A stretch of DNA of 29,090 bases, from positions 1 through 29,090 of the forward strand of contig CAKPYT010000035.1 of assembly GCA_934203075.1 (NCBI GenBank). Reading direction: 5' to 3'. The stretch is from an uncultured Clostridia bacterium (GTDB taxonomy: Bacteria; Bacillota; Clostridia; Christensenellales; CAG-314). The position numbers were made by a program, and so were the translations under genes. Positions 8,222-16,515 of this stretch are shown here, in pieces (the stretch's first letter is position 1; each line of letters begins with the position of its first letter). The notes under the pieces were generated by a model that was not told the DNA's origin, searched no databases, and saw only the letters and a program-made list of their open reading frames with translations.

Positions 8222-8250
8222 TTGCGGCAAAGGCCTCTTTTTGCTATAAT
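8222..8250 (+). promoter_or_regulatory. degV promoter
   Basis: A perfect extended -10, TGC-TATAAT (TATAAT at 8245-8250), lies 17 bases from a -35 TTGCGG at 8222-8227. The expected transcript start is about 45 bases before the ATG. Confidence 0.75.
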
Positions 8251-8302
8251 AAGTATTCAATAGAACGTGATTGCAAAATATGCTTGCGCAGAGGAGTTAG
8301 TT

Positions 8303-9199
8303 ATGTCGGTTATCATCACTACGGATAGTACCTGCGATCTGAATCAACTATCGGCAGAGAGAAACGTCCCCATTGTGCCGCTTTCGGTAGAATTGGGCGA
8401 AAATACCTATCTGGACGGGATCAATATCCAGCCGGAAATGATTTTTAATTACGTTGCGGAAACCAAACAGCTTCCGAAAACGTCCGCGCCGAATGTAGAA
8501 GATTATCTCAATTGTTTTCAAAAATACGTCGGAGAAGGGCACGAAATCGTGCATATCAGCCTTTCCAGCGGGATTTCTAACTCGAACCGGGCAGCGAATC
8601 TTGCCGCACAGGAAGTAGGGGCGGAGAAGGTCTTCGTTGTGGATAGCCTTGCCCTTTCTTCCGCACAGGGGCTTCTCGTCATGAAGGCCTGCGACTTGCG
8701 GGATGAGGGAAAAAGCGCGCGCGAAATTTACGAAGCGGTGCTGGCTCTGGTGCCGAAAACGCAAACTTCCTTTGTAGTGGATCGGTTGGACTACCTGCAC
8801 AAAGGCGGACGTTGTTCTTTGCTGTCTCTGTATAGTGCCAAAGCGTTGAAAATCCGCCCGTCCATTCATATGGATGAAGGCAAACTGAAAGTGAAAAAGC
8901 GCATGATGGGGCCGTTGAAGCACTGCATTAAAAAATATATCGAATCGCTTGCGGAGGAATTTCCCAAATACGATAAAACGCGCTGTTTCATTACGCATAC
9001 GTTGTGCACGCCGGAAGTGGTTCAGGTGGCAAAGGACGCCGTAAAGAAGTATTTTGACTTTGACGAGATTCTGGAAACGAACGCCGGCAGTGTGATCACC
9101 AGCCATTGCGGGCAGGGAACGCTCGGCCTGTTGTTCCTTTCGGAAGAGTCGGTAAAAAACGCAAAGAAAAAGAAAAAAGAAAAAGAGGACGAAGAGTAA
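8303..9199 (+). CDS. DegV family fatty-acid-binding protein
   Basis: DegV/FakB proteins bind a fatty acid in the cytoplasm and, with FakA kinase, feed exogenous fatty acids into phospholipid synthesis as acyl phosphate. Seen here are the N-terminal ITTDSTCDL, the TSAPNVEDY loop, the ligand-binding HISLSSGISNSNRAA and VDRLDYLHKGGRC, all in family order. I chose the ATG at 8303 (MSVIITTDST) with GAGGAG upstream; an in-frame ATG at 8267 adds twelve residues not typical of the family. At 298 aa it is slightly long because of a charged Lys/Glu tail (about the last 15 residues) beyond the fold. No fakA is in view, so FakB activity is inferred. Confidence 0.93.
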   Translation: MSVIITTDSTCDLNQLSAERNVPIVPLSVELGENTYLDGINIQPEMIFNYVAETKQLPKTSAPNVEDYLNCFQKYVGEGHEIVHISLSSGISNSNRAANLAAQEVGAEKVFVVDSLALSSAQGLLVMKACDLRDEGKSAREIYEAVLALVPKTQTSFVVDRLDYLHKGGRCSLLSLYSAKALKIRPSIHMDEGKLKVKKRMMGPLKHCIKKYIESLAEEFPKYDKTRCFITHTLCTPEVVQVAKDAVKKYFDFDEILETNAGSVITSHCGQGTLGLLFLSEESVKNAKKKKKEKEDEE

Positions 9200-9262
9200 C
9201 CTTCGGGAAAGCCGAAAAAAACGATTTGTTTCAAAAACGGCTTGTTTCAAAACAGGAAAAGG

Positions 9263-9296
9263 AAAAAGAGTTCGGACGATGTCGGAACTCTTTTTT
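9263..9296 (+). terminator. Bidirectional terminator between degV and argS
   Basis: A 15-position stem, AAAAAGAGTTCGGAC with GTCGGAACTCTTTTT and one mismatch, has a three-base loop and six T on the plus strand. On the minus strand the stem also runs into T-rich sequence, so it can serve the argS transcript too. Confidence 0.85.
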
Positions 9297-9378
9297 GTTT
9301 TTCTTATTTGTTTTTAAACCCGGGTTTTTGTTGCGTTTCGTTTCGAGCCGTCCTCCCGACGCTTTTGAAGGAATCGGG

Positions 9379-9400
9379 AGCCCCCGCTTTTTTGGGGGCT
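9379..9400. other. Short GC hairpin downstream of argS
   Basis: AGCCCCC and GGGGGCT form a perfect 7-bp stem around GCTTTTTT, 65 bases past the argS stop. Neither strand has a proper trailing T run, so it is not a clear terminator. Confidence 0.4.
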
Positions 9401-9464
9401 TTGAAGAACGAAACGAAAGAAGAGGAGAAGCCTTTTCGCCGCGGGACGGGAAGAACCGCTGTCG

Positions 9465-11144
9465 CTACATTTGTTCCGGCGCGTCGATTCCCAGGAGGGA
9501 CAGGCCGGTTTTCAGAACGGAAGCGGTGCACTGCGTCAACAGGAGGCGTGCGTTTTGCGTCGGAGCGTCTTCCGTCAGAATGCGGTGTTCGATGTAGAAT
9601 TTATTGTAGGCTTGCGCCAGGTCGATCAGATATTTGGAAATGCAACTCGGTTCGTATTTGTCCGCCGCTTCCCGGACGGTAGCGGGGAAGGCGTTCAGCA
9701 GGCGAACCACAACCATGCTGTCATCATCCGTCAGGGCAGAAAAATCGATCCTGCCGATTTTGCCGCCTTTGTTCAGTACGGAACGGCAGCGGGCGTGTGT
9801 GTATTGAAGATAGGGGCAGGTTTCCCCATCGAAGTTCAGCACGCGGTCGAAGGTGAAAACGATATCCTTCATTCTGCCGTTTTGCAGTGCGCTGAAAAGA
9901 ACCGCACCCACGCCGATTTGTTCGGCAACGGCAGCCTTATCCGGCAGGTTCGGGCTTTTTTGTTCGATGATATCTTTTGCTTTCTCTACCGCTTTTTCCA
10001 GAACGTCCGTCAGCCACACGACATTGCCGGCACGGGTGGACATGCTGCCTTCTTCCAGCGAGACCATGCCGTAGGCGACGTGGACCAGGTCGTCCGCCCA
10101 GGGGAAGCCGGCCAGTTTCAGCACCTGAAAGACCTGTTGAAAGTGCAGATTTTGTTGATACGCCACGATGTACAGGCATTTATCGAAATCGTAAGTTTCC
10201 TTGCGGTAGATGGCTGCCGCCAGGTCGCGCGTGGCGTAGAGGGTTGCGCCGTCTGCCTTGCGCAGCAGGCACGGGGGCATGCCGTAATCTTCCAGTTTTA
10301 CGACTTCCGCACCGTTGCTTTCCACAAGCAGCCCTTTTTGTTTCAGCAAGTCCAGTACGGGCTGCATTTTATCGTTATAAAAACTTTCGCCTGCGTAACT
10401 GTCGAATTTCACCTTCAGGCGGGTATAGATTTTGGAAACTTCTTCCAGCGTGATGCGCTTGAACCAATCGAACAGGCGCATCGCTTCTGCGTCCCCGTCC
10501 TCAATGCGTTTGAACCATTGGCGTGCCTGTGCATCCAACTCCTCGTTTTCTTCTTTGTGAAATCGCACGTAGATTTCCTGCAGGGCCTTTACGCCGCCCC
10601 GACGAATCGTTTCTTCGTCGCCCCAAAGTTTGTAGGCCACAATCAGTTTGCCGAATTGGGTTCCCCAATCTCCCAGGTGGTTGATACCGACCACGCGGTA
10701 GCCAAGGTACTCGTAGATTTTATAAAGCGCACTGCCGATGGCGGTCGTCCCCAGATGCCCGATGTGAAAGGGCTTTGCGATATTGACGGAAGAATAGTCC
10801 AGGCAGATGGTTTTTCCGTTGCCTTCCCGGGAGGAACCGTATTGCCCGCCCGCCGTTACGACTTCGTTCAGTACGCCGGCAGCCACGGGGGCACGGTGAA
10901 AAAACAGATTCAGATATCCGTTGACGGCTTCTGCTTTTGCAATCCACTCGTTATCCGTCAATTGCGCTTTCAACTCTTCCGCAATGCGTTGCGGCGCCTT
11001 GTGCATGGTTTTTGCCAGTTTAAAGCACGGCAGCGTGACGTCGCCCATTTTTGCGTCCGGCGTGTAGGTTAAAAGGTTTTCCAGTTCTTGTGCGGAAAGC
11101 CCTTCCACACGCAAGAAGGATGCGGCTTTTTGTTTGAGATTCAT
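9465..11144 (-). CDS. argS: Arginyl-tRNA synthetase
   Basis: A class I synthetase that charges tRNA-Arg. The N-terminal additional domain (about residues 1-90) contains MGDVTLPCFKLAK. The Rossmann core has the HIGH motif exactly, PFHIGHLGTTAIG at 125-137, and the KMSKS-equivalent loop reads EEGSMSTRAGNVV, without either lysine. ArgRS often lacks a standard KMSKS, a role partly taken by a lysine before HIGH (K124 here). The C-terminal DALR anticodon domain is recognisable from YLQYTHARCRS and ends YIEHRILTEDAP. At 559 aa it is of normal length. The start is the ATG at 11144 with an AGAGG site. It follows uppP by 64 bases on the same strand, with its own promoter overlapping the uppP end. No T-box leader is visible. 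Confidence 0.97.
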   Translation of the reverse strand: MNLKQKAASFLRVEGLSAQELENLLTYTPDAKMGDVTLPCFKLAKTMHKAPQRIAEELKAQLTDNEWIAKAEAVNGYLNLFFHRAPVAAGVLNEVVTAGGQYGSSREGNGKTICLDYSSVNIAKPFHIGHLGTTAIGSALYKIYEYLGYRVVGINHLGDWGTQFGKLIVAYKLWGDEETIRRGGVKALQEIYVRFHKEENEELDAQARQWFKRIEDGDAEAMRLFDWFKRITLEEVSKIYTRLKVKFDSYAGESFYNDKMQPVLDLLKQKGLLVESNGAEVVKLEDYGMPPCLLRKADGATLYATRDLAAAIYRKETYDFDKCLYIVAYQQNLHFQQVFQVLKLAGFPWADDLVHVAYGMVSLEEGSMSTRAGNVVWLTDVLEKAVEKAKDIIEQKSPNLPDKAAVAEQIGVGAVLFSALQNGRMKDIVFTFDRVLNFDGETCPYLQYTHARCRSVLNKGGKIGRIDFSALTDDDSMVVVRLLNAFPATVREAADKYEPSCISKYLIDLAQAYNKFYIEHRILTEDAPTQNARLLLTQCTASVLKTGLSLLGIDAPEQM

Positions 11145-11184
11145 ACCATACCTCTTTGGTTCGTTTTGGTGTTTCTTTCTCTTT

Positions 11185-11212
11185 ATTCTAGCACATCCGG
11201 CGGAATTTTCAA
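11185..11212 (-). promoter_or_regulatory. argS promoter overlapping the uppP stop codon
   Basis: On the minus strand TGC-TAGAAT (the -10 is the complement of 11185-11190) is an extended -10. TTGAAA (complement of 11207-11212) lies 16 bases upstream and overlaps the uppP stop codon at 11209-11211. argS can therefore be transcribed apart from uppP. Confidence 0.6.
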
Positions 11213-11964
11213 AGTAAAATCAGCGACAACAAAAACGGGAACAACAGATAGTAGGCAAAATAGCGCAGTTTTGCCTTTTTCAGCAATTTTTGCAGCAGCA
11301 AAATGCCCAGATACCCGCCGATTGCGGCGCAAACGACGCCGATACCTACGACACCCCAGGAAATGACAGAGGGAGAACGCAGGACGGAGATACTTTCCAC
11401 TGCGGCGCTCCCCAGAATCACGGGGATGCTCAGCAAAAAGGAAAATTCCGCCGCATCCTCCCGGGTGATGCCGCAAAGCGTCAGCGCGGAAACGGTGCTG
11501 CCGCTTCGGCTGAGCCCCGGCAGCACGGCAAACCCTTGTGCCACGCCGCAGACCAGCGGGATCCACGGCTTGGCTTTGAGAATAGGCAAAACGGGGCGGG
11601 AGAACTTTTCCCCCAAAATCAACAGAACGGCAGTGAGGGCGAACCCCAAAGGGAGCAGAAGTCCGTCGACAAGGTCCGGCAGTAAAAAGCGAAAAACGGC
11701 GGCAAATGCAACGGTGGGCAGCGTTGCGAGCAAAAGATAGCGCACGCGCAAGTCTTTGGGGTGACACAGCAAATACCAAAGGGTTTTGCGATAGGCAAAA
11801 CAGACCGCAAACAGGCTGCCCACATGCAGCAGCAGCGAAAAGAACAGGTTTTGCGGTAAATCGAACAGAGTGTAGCACAAAGAAAGGTGTCCGCTGGAAC
11901 TGATGGGCAAAAATTCCGTCAGTCCCTGAATCCATCCTAAAAAAACAGCTTGCCAAACGTTCAT
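11209..11964 (-). CDS. uppP: Undecaprenyl-diphosphate phosphatase (UppP/BacA)
   Basis: An integral membrane phosphatase that recycles undecaprenyl diphosphate to the monophosphate carrier for peptidoglycan and other envelope polymers; excess gives bacitracin resistance. Both signature motifs are present: GLTEFLPISSSGH at 14-26 (catalytic Glu and Ser region) and LPGLSRSGST in the second half. The 251 aa consist of about seven or eight hydrophobic segments, within family size. The start at 11964 has AAGGAG five bases upstream. It is divergent from ychF across 152 bases. No terminator separates it from argS, so read-through into argS is likely alongside the argS promoter. Confidence 0.96.
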   Translation of the reverse strand: MNVWQAVFLGWIQGLTEFLPISSSGHLSLCYTLFDLPQNLFFSLLLHVGSLFAVCFAYRKTLWYLLCHPKDLRVRYLLLATLPTVAFAAVFRFLLPDLVDGLLLPLGFALTAVLLILGEKFSRPVLPILKAKPWIPLVCGVAQGFAVLPGLSRSGSTVSALTLCGITREDAAEFSFLLSIPVILGSAAVESISVLRSPSVISWGVVGIGVVCAAIGGYLGILLLQKLLKKAKLRYFAYYLLFPFLLSLILL

Positions 11965-11992
11965 AGAAACTCCTTAGCCAAAGGCAAAACCT

Positions 11993-12021
11993 TTTACAAA
12001 AACGAAAAAGGGTTGTATAAT
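11993..12021 (+). promoter_or_regulatory. ychF promoter
   Basis: TTTACA (11993-11998, five of six to consensus) is 17 bases from a perfect TATAAT (12016-12021). The predicted leader is about 90 nt and starts with a hairpin. Confidence 0.75.
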
Positions 12022-12025
12022 AGAA

Positions 12026-12049
12026 GGCGATTCCGTCGGGAACGTCGCC
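12026..12049 (+). other. Hairpin at the 5' end of the ychF leader
   Basis: GGCGATTCC pairs with GGAA-CG-TCGCC (two-base bulge, GTCG loop) right at the predicted transcription start. A stable 5' hairpin of this kind can protect an mRNA. It could also be an operator in the uppP-ychF divergent region. Confidence 0.45.
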
Positions 12050-12116
12050 CATACTATCATTTTAGAACACTTTTGCGGTTTTTAGACTGATGGAACGGGC
12101 AGAAAGAGGAGATTTT

Positions 12117-13214
12117 ATGGAACTTGGCGTTGTTGGTCTGCCGAACGTCGGCAAAAGTACGTTATTTAATGCAATTACGCATGCGGGGGCGGAAAGTGCA
12201 AACTATCCGTTTTGCACGATCGAACCGAACGTCGGCATCGTAGACGTGCCGGACGAACGGCTGCTGAAGCTTGCGGCTTTGTACGACAGCCGAAAAATCA
12301 CGCCGGCATTTTTGAAGTTTGTGGATATTGCAGGGCTGGTGAAAGGCGCTTCCAAGGGGGAGGGGCTCGGCAACAAGTTTTTGAGCCACATCCGCGAAGT
12401 GGATGCCATCGTACACGTGGTGCGGTGTTTCGAGGACGCAAACATCACGCACGTCAACGACACGATCGACCCGGTGCGGGATATGGAAACCATCAATCTG
12501 GAATTGATCTTTGCGGATCTGGATACCGTATCCTCCAAGCTGGACAAAGCCCGCAATATGATGAAAACGGGCGATAAAAAATATGCGGTGGAGGCGGCGC
12601 TGCTGGAGCGCTGCAAACAAACGTTGGAGAGCGGCCTTCCCGTGCGTTCGTTGGAGTTTACGGAGGACGAAGCCGCTTACGTGCGCAGTTTGTTTTTACT
12701 CACCTCCAAACCTGTGATTTATGCAGCCAACATTTCGGAAGAGGACCTCGGGAAAGAAGAGGATTCCATCCCCATGGTGCAGGCAGTTAAACGTCAGGCA
12801 AAGGCAGAAGGGGCAGAAGTATTGGTGATTTCCGCCAAGGTGGAAGAGGACCTTTCGCAGATGCAGGAAGACGAGCGCAAAGAGTATTACGACATGCTTG
12901 GCATTACGGAAAGCGGTCTGAACCGACTGGTGAAGAAATGCTACGGTTTGTTAGGGCTGATTTCGTACTTAACGGCAGGGGAAAAGGAAACCCGCGCATG
13001 GACGATTACGCGCGGGACGAAAGCACCCCAGGCCGCCGGAAAAATCCACAGCGATTTCGAGCGCGGGTTTATTCGCGCGGAAGTGGTGCCGTATCAGACC
13101 CTGCTGGAGTGCGGCGGATACAATGCGGCGAAAGAAAAGGGGAAAGTGCGCAGCGAAGGCAAGGATTACGTTATTCAGGACGGAGACGTGGTACTGTTCC
13201 GCTTTAACGTGTAA
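12117..13214 (+). CDS. ychF: Redox-regulated ATPase YchF (Obg family)
   Basis: YchF/OLA1 is a universally conserved, ribosome-associated P-loop ATPase linked to stress responses and translation. The G1 motif is GLPNVGKST at 7-15, and the switch region reads DIAGLVKGASKGEGLGNKFL (70-89). The G4 motif is NISE (205-208) in place of NKxD, the hallmark change that gives ATP preference. The C-terminal TGS-like domain contains TRAWTITRGTKAPQAAGKIH and ends VLFRFNV. At 365 aa it matches the family (about 363-366). I chose the ATG at 12117 with AGAGGAGA upstream, not the in-frame ATG at 12090. The transporter gene follows after 42 bases with no terminator between. Confidence 0.97.
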   Translation: MELGVVGLPNVGKSTLFNAITHAGAESANYPFCTIEPNVGIVDVPDERLLKLAALYDSRKITPAFLKFVDIAGLVKGASKGEGLGNKFLSHIREVDAIVHVVRCFEDANITHVNDTIDPVRDMETINLELIFADLDTVSSKLDKARNMMKTGDKKYAVEAALLERCKQTLESGLPVRSLEFTEDEAAYVRSLFLLTSKPVIYAANISEEDLGKEEDSIPMVQAVKRQAKAEGAEVLVISAKVEEDLSQMQEDERKEYYDMLGITESGLNRLVKKCYGLLGLISYLTAGEKETRAWTITRGTKAPQAAGKIHSDFERGFIRAEVVPYQTLLECGGYNAAKEKGKVRSEGKDYVIQDGDVVLFRFNV

Positions 13215-13256
13215 GCGGGAGCCTAAACGCACCGACAAAAGAAGGCAAAAGAAAGT

Positions 13257-14558
13257 ATGGAACTTATTTGCATTGCAGTTGCCGTAGTCGCATGCGGCGG
13301 AGTGCTGGCTCTCGTGCTGGCAAAACCCTCCGTAACGGTGCATGGCAATTCTTATCCGATTTTTTGGGTACCCGTAGCGGCGGGTGCCCTTGTTCTTTTG
13401 TGCAGCGGGGCAATGGATCCCGTGGTCTGCTGGCAAGAATTGACGCGCCCCTCTGCCGTGAACCCCTTAAAGATTCTCGTTTTGTTTTTCAGCATGACGT
13501 TTCTCTCGGTCTATCTGGACGAAACGGGCTTTTTTCGCATGCTGGCAGCATGGGTGCTGCGGGTTGCCGGGAAAACGCAGATCCGCATTTTTGCGGCTTT
13601 GTACTTTGCCGTGGCCGTGCTGACGGTCGTGACGTCCAACGATATCATTATTCTGACGTTTTCGCCGTTTTTGTGCTATTTTGCCAAGCACGCCAACATC
13701 AACCCCGTGCCGTACCTGTTTGCGGAGTTCGTTTCCGCAAATACCTGGAGCATGATGCTGATCATCGGCAACCCGACCAACGTTTACCTTGCAACAAGCG
13801 CAGGCATCGATTTTTCCTCCTACTTTCTTGTGATGGCATTGCCCGCGATTGCTGCCGGCGTCACGGCGTTTTTTGTGCTGTATCTGTGCTTTCGCAAACA
13901 ATTGGCGCAGCCGATTTCGGCGGAGGAGCAAGAACCTTACGTTTTGCGGGAGAAAACTGGGATGATTCTCGGCCTGGTGCATCTTGGCGGATGCACGGTG
14001 CTGCTTGCGGTTTCTTCTTACCTCAATTTGGAAATGTGGCTGATAAGCCTGGTGTTTGCACTCAGCCTTGCCGTATGCGTCACGGCGGAGCGGTGCATCA
14101 AAAAAGAGAACCTTTCCGTTCTGGGGCATTGCCTCAAGCGGGCCCCGTGGGAGTTGGTTCCCTTTGTGCTTTCGATGTTTGTGATTGTGCTGGCGTTGGA
14201 GCAAAACGGTGTGACGGACCGTTTCTCCTTTTTGTTTTCGTCGAATCGGCCGATTCTGTCCTACGGGGTAGGTTCGTTTCTTTCGGCAAATCTCATCAAT
14301 AACATTCCTATGAGCGTCCTCTTCGGTTCGCTCGCCGCCCGCTCGACCAACGTTTTGCAGGCGGTTTACGCATCCGTCATCGGTTCGAACGTAGGGGCAT
14401 TTTTCACCCCGATCGGAGCGCTTGCCGGAATCATGTGGTCCGGCATCCTGAAAAACAACGGCGTGCAATTCGGTTTTCGCGATTTTATTCGGCACGGACT
14501 TGTCGTGGCAGTCCCCACGCTTGCCGTCGCTTTAGGCGTGCTTGCGCTTTTGGTTTAA
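13257..14558 (+). CDS. ArsB/NhaD-type ion transporter (IT superfamily)
   Basis: A polytopic inner-membrane transporter of 433 aa with about eleven or twelve hydrophobic segments. The two half-repeats carry paired conserved motifs: TSNDIIILTFSPFL and IIGNPTN in the first half, NLINNIPMSVLFGSL and GSNVGAFFTPIGALAGIMW in the second. These are typical of the ArsB/NhaD and DASS families, which move arsenite, sodium/protons or dicarboxylates. There is no arsR, arsA or arsC nearby, so arsenite export is not supported by context and the substrate stays open. It lies 42 bases after ychF and is probably co-transcribed. The ribosome site before the ATG at 13257 is weak (GAAAG). Confidence 0.85.
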   Translation: MELICIAVAVVACGGVLALVLAKPSVTVHGNSYPIFWVPVAAGALVLLCSGAMDPVVCWQELTRPSAVNPLKILVLFFSMTFLSVYLDETGFFRMLAAWVLRVAGKTQIRIFAALYFAVAVLTVVTSNDIIILTFSPFLCYFAKHANINPVPYLFAEFVSANTWSMMLIIGNPTNVYLATSAGIDFSSYFLVMALPAIAAGVTAFFVLYLCFRKQLAQPISAEEQEPYVLREKTGMILGLVHLGGCTVLLAVSSYLNLEMWLISLVFALSLAVCVTAERCIKKENLSVLGHCLKRAPWELVPFVLSMFVIVLALEQNGVTDRFSFLFSSNRPILSYGVGSFLSANLINNIPMSVLFGSLAARSTNVLQAVYASVIGSNVGAFFTPIGALAGIMWSGILKNNGVQFGFRDFIRHGLVVAVPTLAVALGVLALLV

Positions 14559-14566
14559 AAGAGATT

Positions 14567-14636
14567 CTCCCCGTGTGCTCCTTTGCACCGGGCCGCTTCG
14601 TCGTTTCGGGGCATCGGTGTTTCGGGGAGCCTTTTT
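14567..14636 (+). terminator. Branched structured terminator or small RNA downstream of the transporter
   Basis: CTCCCCG (14567-14573) pairs with CGGGGAG (14623-14629), enclosing about 49 bases that contain further short stems, including GTGC/GCAC. It is followed by C and five T (14632-14636). It starts nine bases after the transporter stop. A branched intrinsic terminator is the simplest reading; a processed small RNA is possible. Confidence 0.45.
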
Positions 14637-14660
14637 GTTTACGGAAACGATACTTTGGCG

Positions 14661-14816
14661 TTACAGTGCGGATTCGTCCAGTTCGCAGCTCGCAGTAACG
14701 GCGTCCAGCGTTAAAAACGTGTGCAAAAGGGAATAATCCGCATTCGCAACGTGTCCGCCCAGTTCCGAAACGAGCATTTTATCATAGCCGTAGCAAAGTC
14801 TGTCGTGTAATTTCAT
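14661..14816 (-). CDS. Small hypothetical protein, 51 aa
   Basis: The minus strand has GGAGG four bases before an ATG at 14816 and an open frame of 51 codons ending in TAA. The product starts MKLHDRLCYGYDKMLVSELG and ends SCELDESAL. It is mildly acidic, has no transmembrane segment or signal peptide, and contains two cysteines. I do not recognise it. The textbook RBS and its position in a gap between two terminators argue for a real gene. The absence of a clear promoter and any known motif argue for caution. Confidence 0.55.
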   Translation of the reverse strand: MKLHDRLCYGYDKMLVSELGGHVANADYSLLHTFLTLDAVTASCELDESAL

Positions 14817-14950
14817 GGTTCCTCCGGTTTTCTTGTAAGATACCGAAAGTGTGCGCGGTTTTTCGTGTTTTTATGCGTTTCGCCACGTGCCGACGGGCGT
14901 TTCGGGAAGTCGTTCTTTGTAAAGAATCGTTTGCCGGTAAAGTCGGAATC

Positions 14951-14988
14951 AAAAAACCGTCGTTACGTTTTCGTAACGACGGTTTTTT
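14951..14988 (-). terminator. gltX terminator (bidirectional)
   Basis: A perfect 17-bp stem, AAAAAACCGTCGTTACG with its complement, has a TTTT loop and gives T runs on both strands. It lies 79 bases past the gltX stop and separates the radC-gltX operon from the small ORF. Confidence 0.9.
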
Positions 14989-15066
14989 TGTTTTATTCTG
15001 TTGGTTTTTTTGCGCCGAAGGGCTTTTGCCCGGAGGGAGGTGCCGCCCCCGCTTGCGGCGCGGAGG

Positions 15067-16515
15067 TCAGGCGTTTTCTAGCAAACGCATGGAGAATTGC
15101 AGCCGGCGAAGCGTTTCTTCTTTTCCGAGCAGACCCGCAAGTTCGGAGGGGCCGCCCGGCGTGGATTCCTTGCCGGAAATCGCAATGCGTGCCGGCCAGA
15201 AAACAATGCCGTTTTTCACCCCGAGGGAAGCAATCAGTTCCGTCAGGGCCGCTTGCACGTTTTCTTCCGTCCAGTCGCAAACGCTCAGGAGGGCATCGTA
15301 CACTTTCGGCAAAATTTCTTTTGCGGAAGAAACGGTCGCTTTCAGTTTGGCGCGTTCGAACAGCGCGGTGTCGTAGGGGCCGAATTCTTCCAAAAAGTTC
15401 ACCAGATCCGCAATGTCGCAGAACGTTTCGATGCGGTTCTGAATCAGTTTGCACAGTTTTGCATAGTCGTACTTTCCGGCGACTTTGGTTCGATCCAAAA
15501 ACGGAGTAGCCATTTTCAGGAAGGTCTCCGGGGCAAGTTCTTTCATATACAGGCCGTTCAGCCAGCGTAGTTTTGCCTCGTCAAAGATGGATTGGGATTT
15601 GGAGATGCCGTCCAGCGAAAAATTCTGCAGCATTTCGTCAAACGTCATCTTTTCCTGGTTGTTTTTCGGCGCCCAGCCAAGCAGTGCGATATAGTTCAGA
15701 ATCGCTTCTTTCAAAAAGCCTTTGGCAAGGAGATCCTCGTAGCTTGCGTCCCCGTTGCGCTTTGAAAGTTTGTGCGTTGCGTCCCGCATGATGGGGGGCA
15801 TGTGAATGTACATGGGGCGTTCCCACCCGAACGCATCGTAAAGCAGGTTGTACTTCGGGGTGGAGGAAAGGTATTCCGTCCCGCGCATCACACAGTTGAT
15901 CGCCATCAGGTGATCGTCCACCACGTTGGCGAAGTTATACGTCGGCATCCCGTCGGATTTGATGAGGATGTTGTCTTCCAGTTCTTTGTTTTCTACGCTG
16001 ATATGCCCGAATACCATATCGTCGTAACTGCTGACACCTTCCCGCGGCATTTTTTGACGAATCACAAACGGCACGCCGTTTTTCAGATTTTCCTGAATTT
16101 CTTCTTGCGAGAGGGTCAGGCAGTGTCCGTCGTATTTATGCGTTCCGGCGGCGTCTTCCAGCGTGGCAAGCCGTTCTTTCGTGCAGAAGCAATAGTATGC
16201 CGCACCTTTTTCCACCAGTTCCAGGGCGTATTTCATATATTCGTTTTTGCGCTCGCTTTGAATATACGGGCCGTAGGCTCCGCCGATATCCGGGCCCTCG
16301 TCATAGTCGAGCCCGGTTTCGTGCAGCGTTTGAATGATGCGTTCCACGGCGCCTTCTACGTAGCGTTCGGCATCGGTATCTTCGATACGCAAAATAAATT
16401 TGCCGTTGTTTTTCTTGGCAAACAGGTAGGAGTACAAAGCCGTGCGCAGCCCGCCGATGTGCAGATACCCCGTGGGGCTGGGCGCAAATCTCGTGCGAAT
16501 GGTTTGGTCAGTCAT
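15067..16515 (-). CDS. gltX: Glutamyl-tRNA synthetase
   Basis: A class I synthetase that attaches glutamate to tRNA-Glu. In Bacillota lacking GlnRS it is usually non-discriminating and also charges tRNA-Gln for later amidation by GatCAB. The core begins RFAPSPTGYLHIGGLRTALY, with the HIGH-type HIGG at 19-22. The catalytic loop KLSKR is at 249-253, followed by NGDASYEDL. A CFC pair (109-111) is the usual zinc-binding start. At 482 aa it is of normal length, with the C-terminal anticodon-binding domain intact. The ATG at 16515 overlaps the end of radC by 8 bases, and its RBS AAAGGAGAG lies inside radC, so translation is probably coupled. Confidence 0.97.
   Translation of the reverse strand: MTDQTIRTRFAPSPTGYLHIGGLRTALYSYLFAKKNNGKFILRIEDTDAERYVEGAVERIIQTLHETGLDYDEGPDIGGAYGPYIQSERKNEYMKYALELVEKGAAYYCFCTKERLATLEDAAGTHKYDGHCLTLSQEEIQENLKNGVPFVIRQKMPREGVSSYDDMVFGHISVENKELEDNILIKSDGMPTYNFANVVDDHLMAINCVMRGTEYLSSTPKYNLLYDAFGWERPMYIHMPPIMRDATHKLSKRNGDASYEDLLAKGFLKEAILNYIALLGWAPKNNQEKMTFDEMLQNFSLDGISKSQSIFDEAKLRWLNGLYMKELAPETFLKMATPFLDRTKVAGKYDYAKLCKLIQNRIETFCDIADLVNFLEEFGPYDTALFERAKLKATVSSAKEILPKVYDALLSVCDWTEENVQAALTELIASLGVKNGIVFWPARIAISGKESTPGGPSELAGLLGKEETLRRLQFSMRLLENA

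Noticed and set aside
9471..11072. Long plus-strand frame (533 codons) opposite argS
   Set aside because: The minus frame has HIGH, DALR and family length. The plus frame is a compositional shadow.
11145..11208. Possible T-box leader for argS
   Set aside because: Only about 40 bases of leader remain after the predicted start, far too short for a T-box, and no AG-bulge T-box sequence is seen.
13257..14558. Arsenic-resistance operon
   Set aside because: The transporter is ArsB/NhaD-like, but no arsR, arsA, arsC or arsD is adjacent. Its neighbour is ychF, so the substrate is left open.
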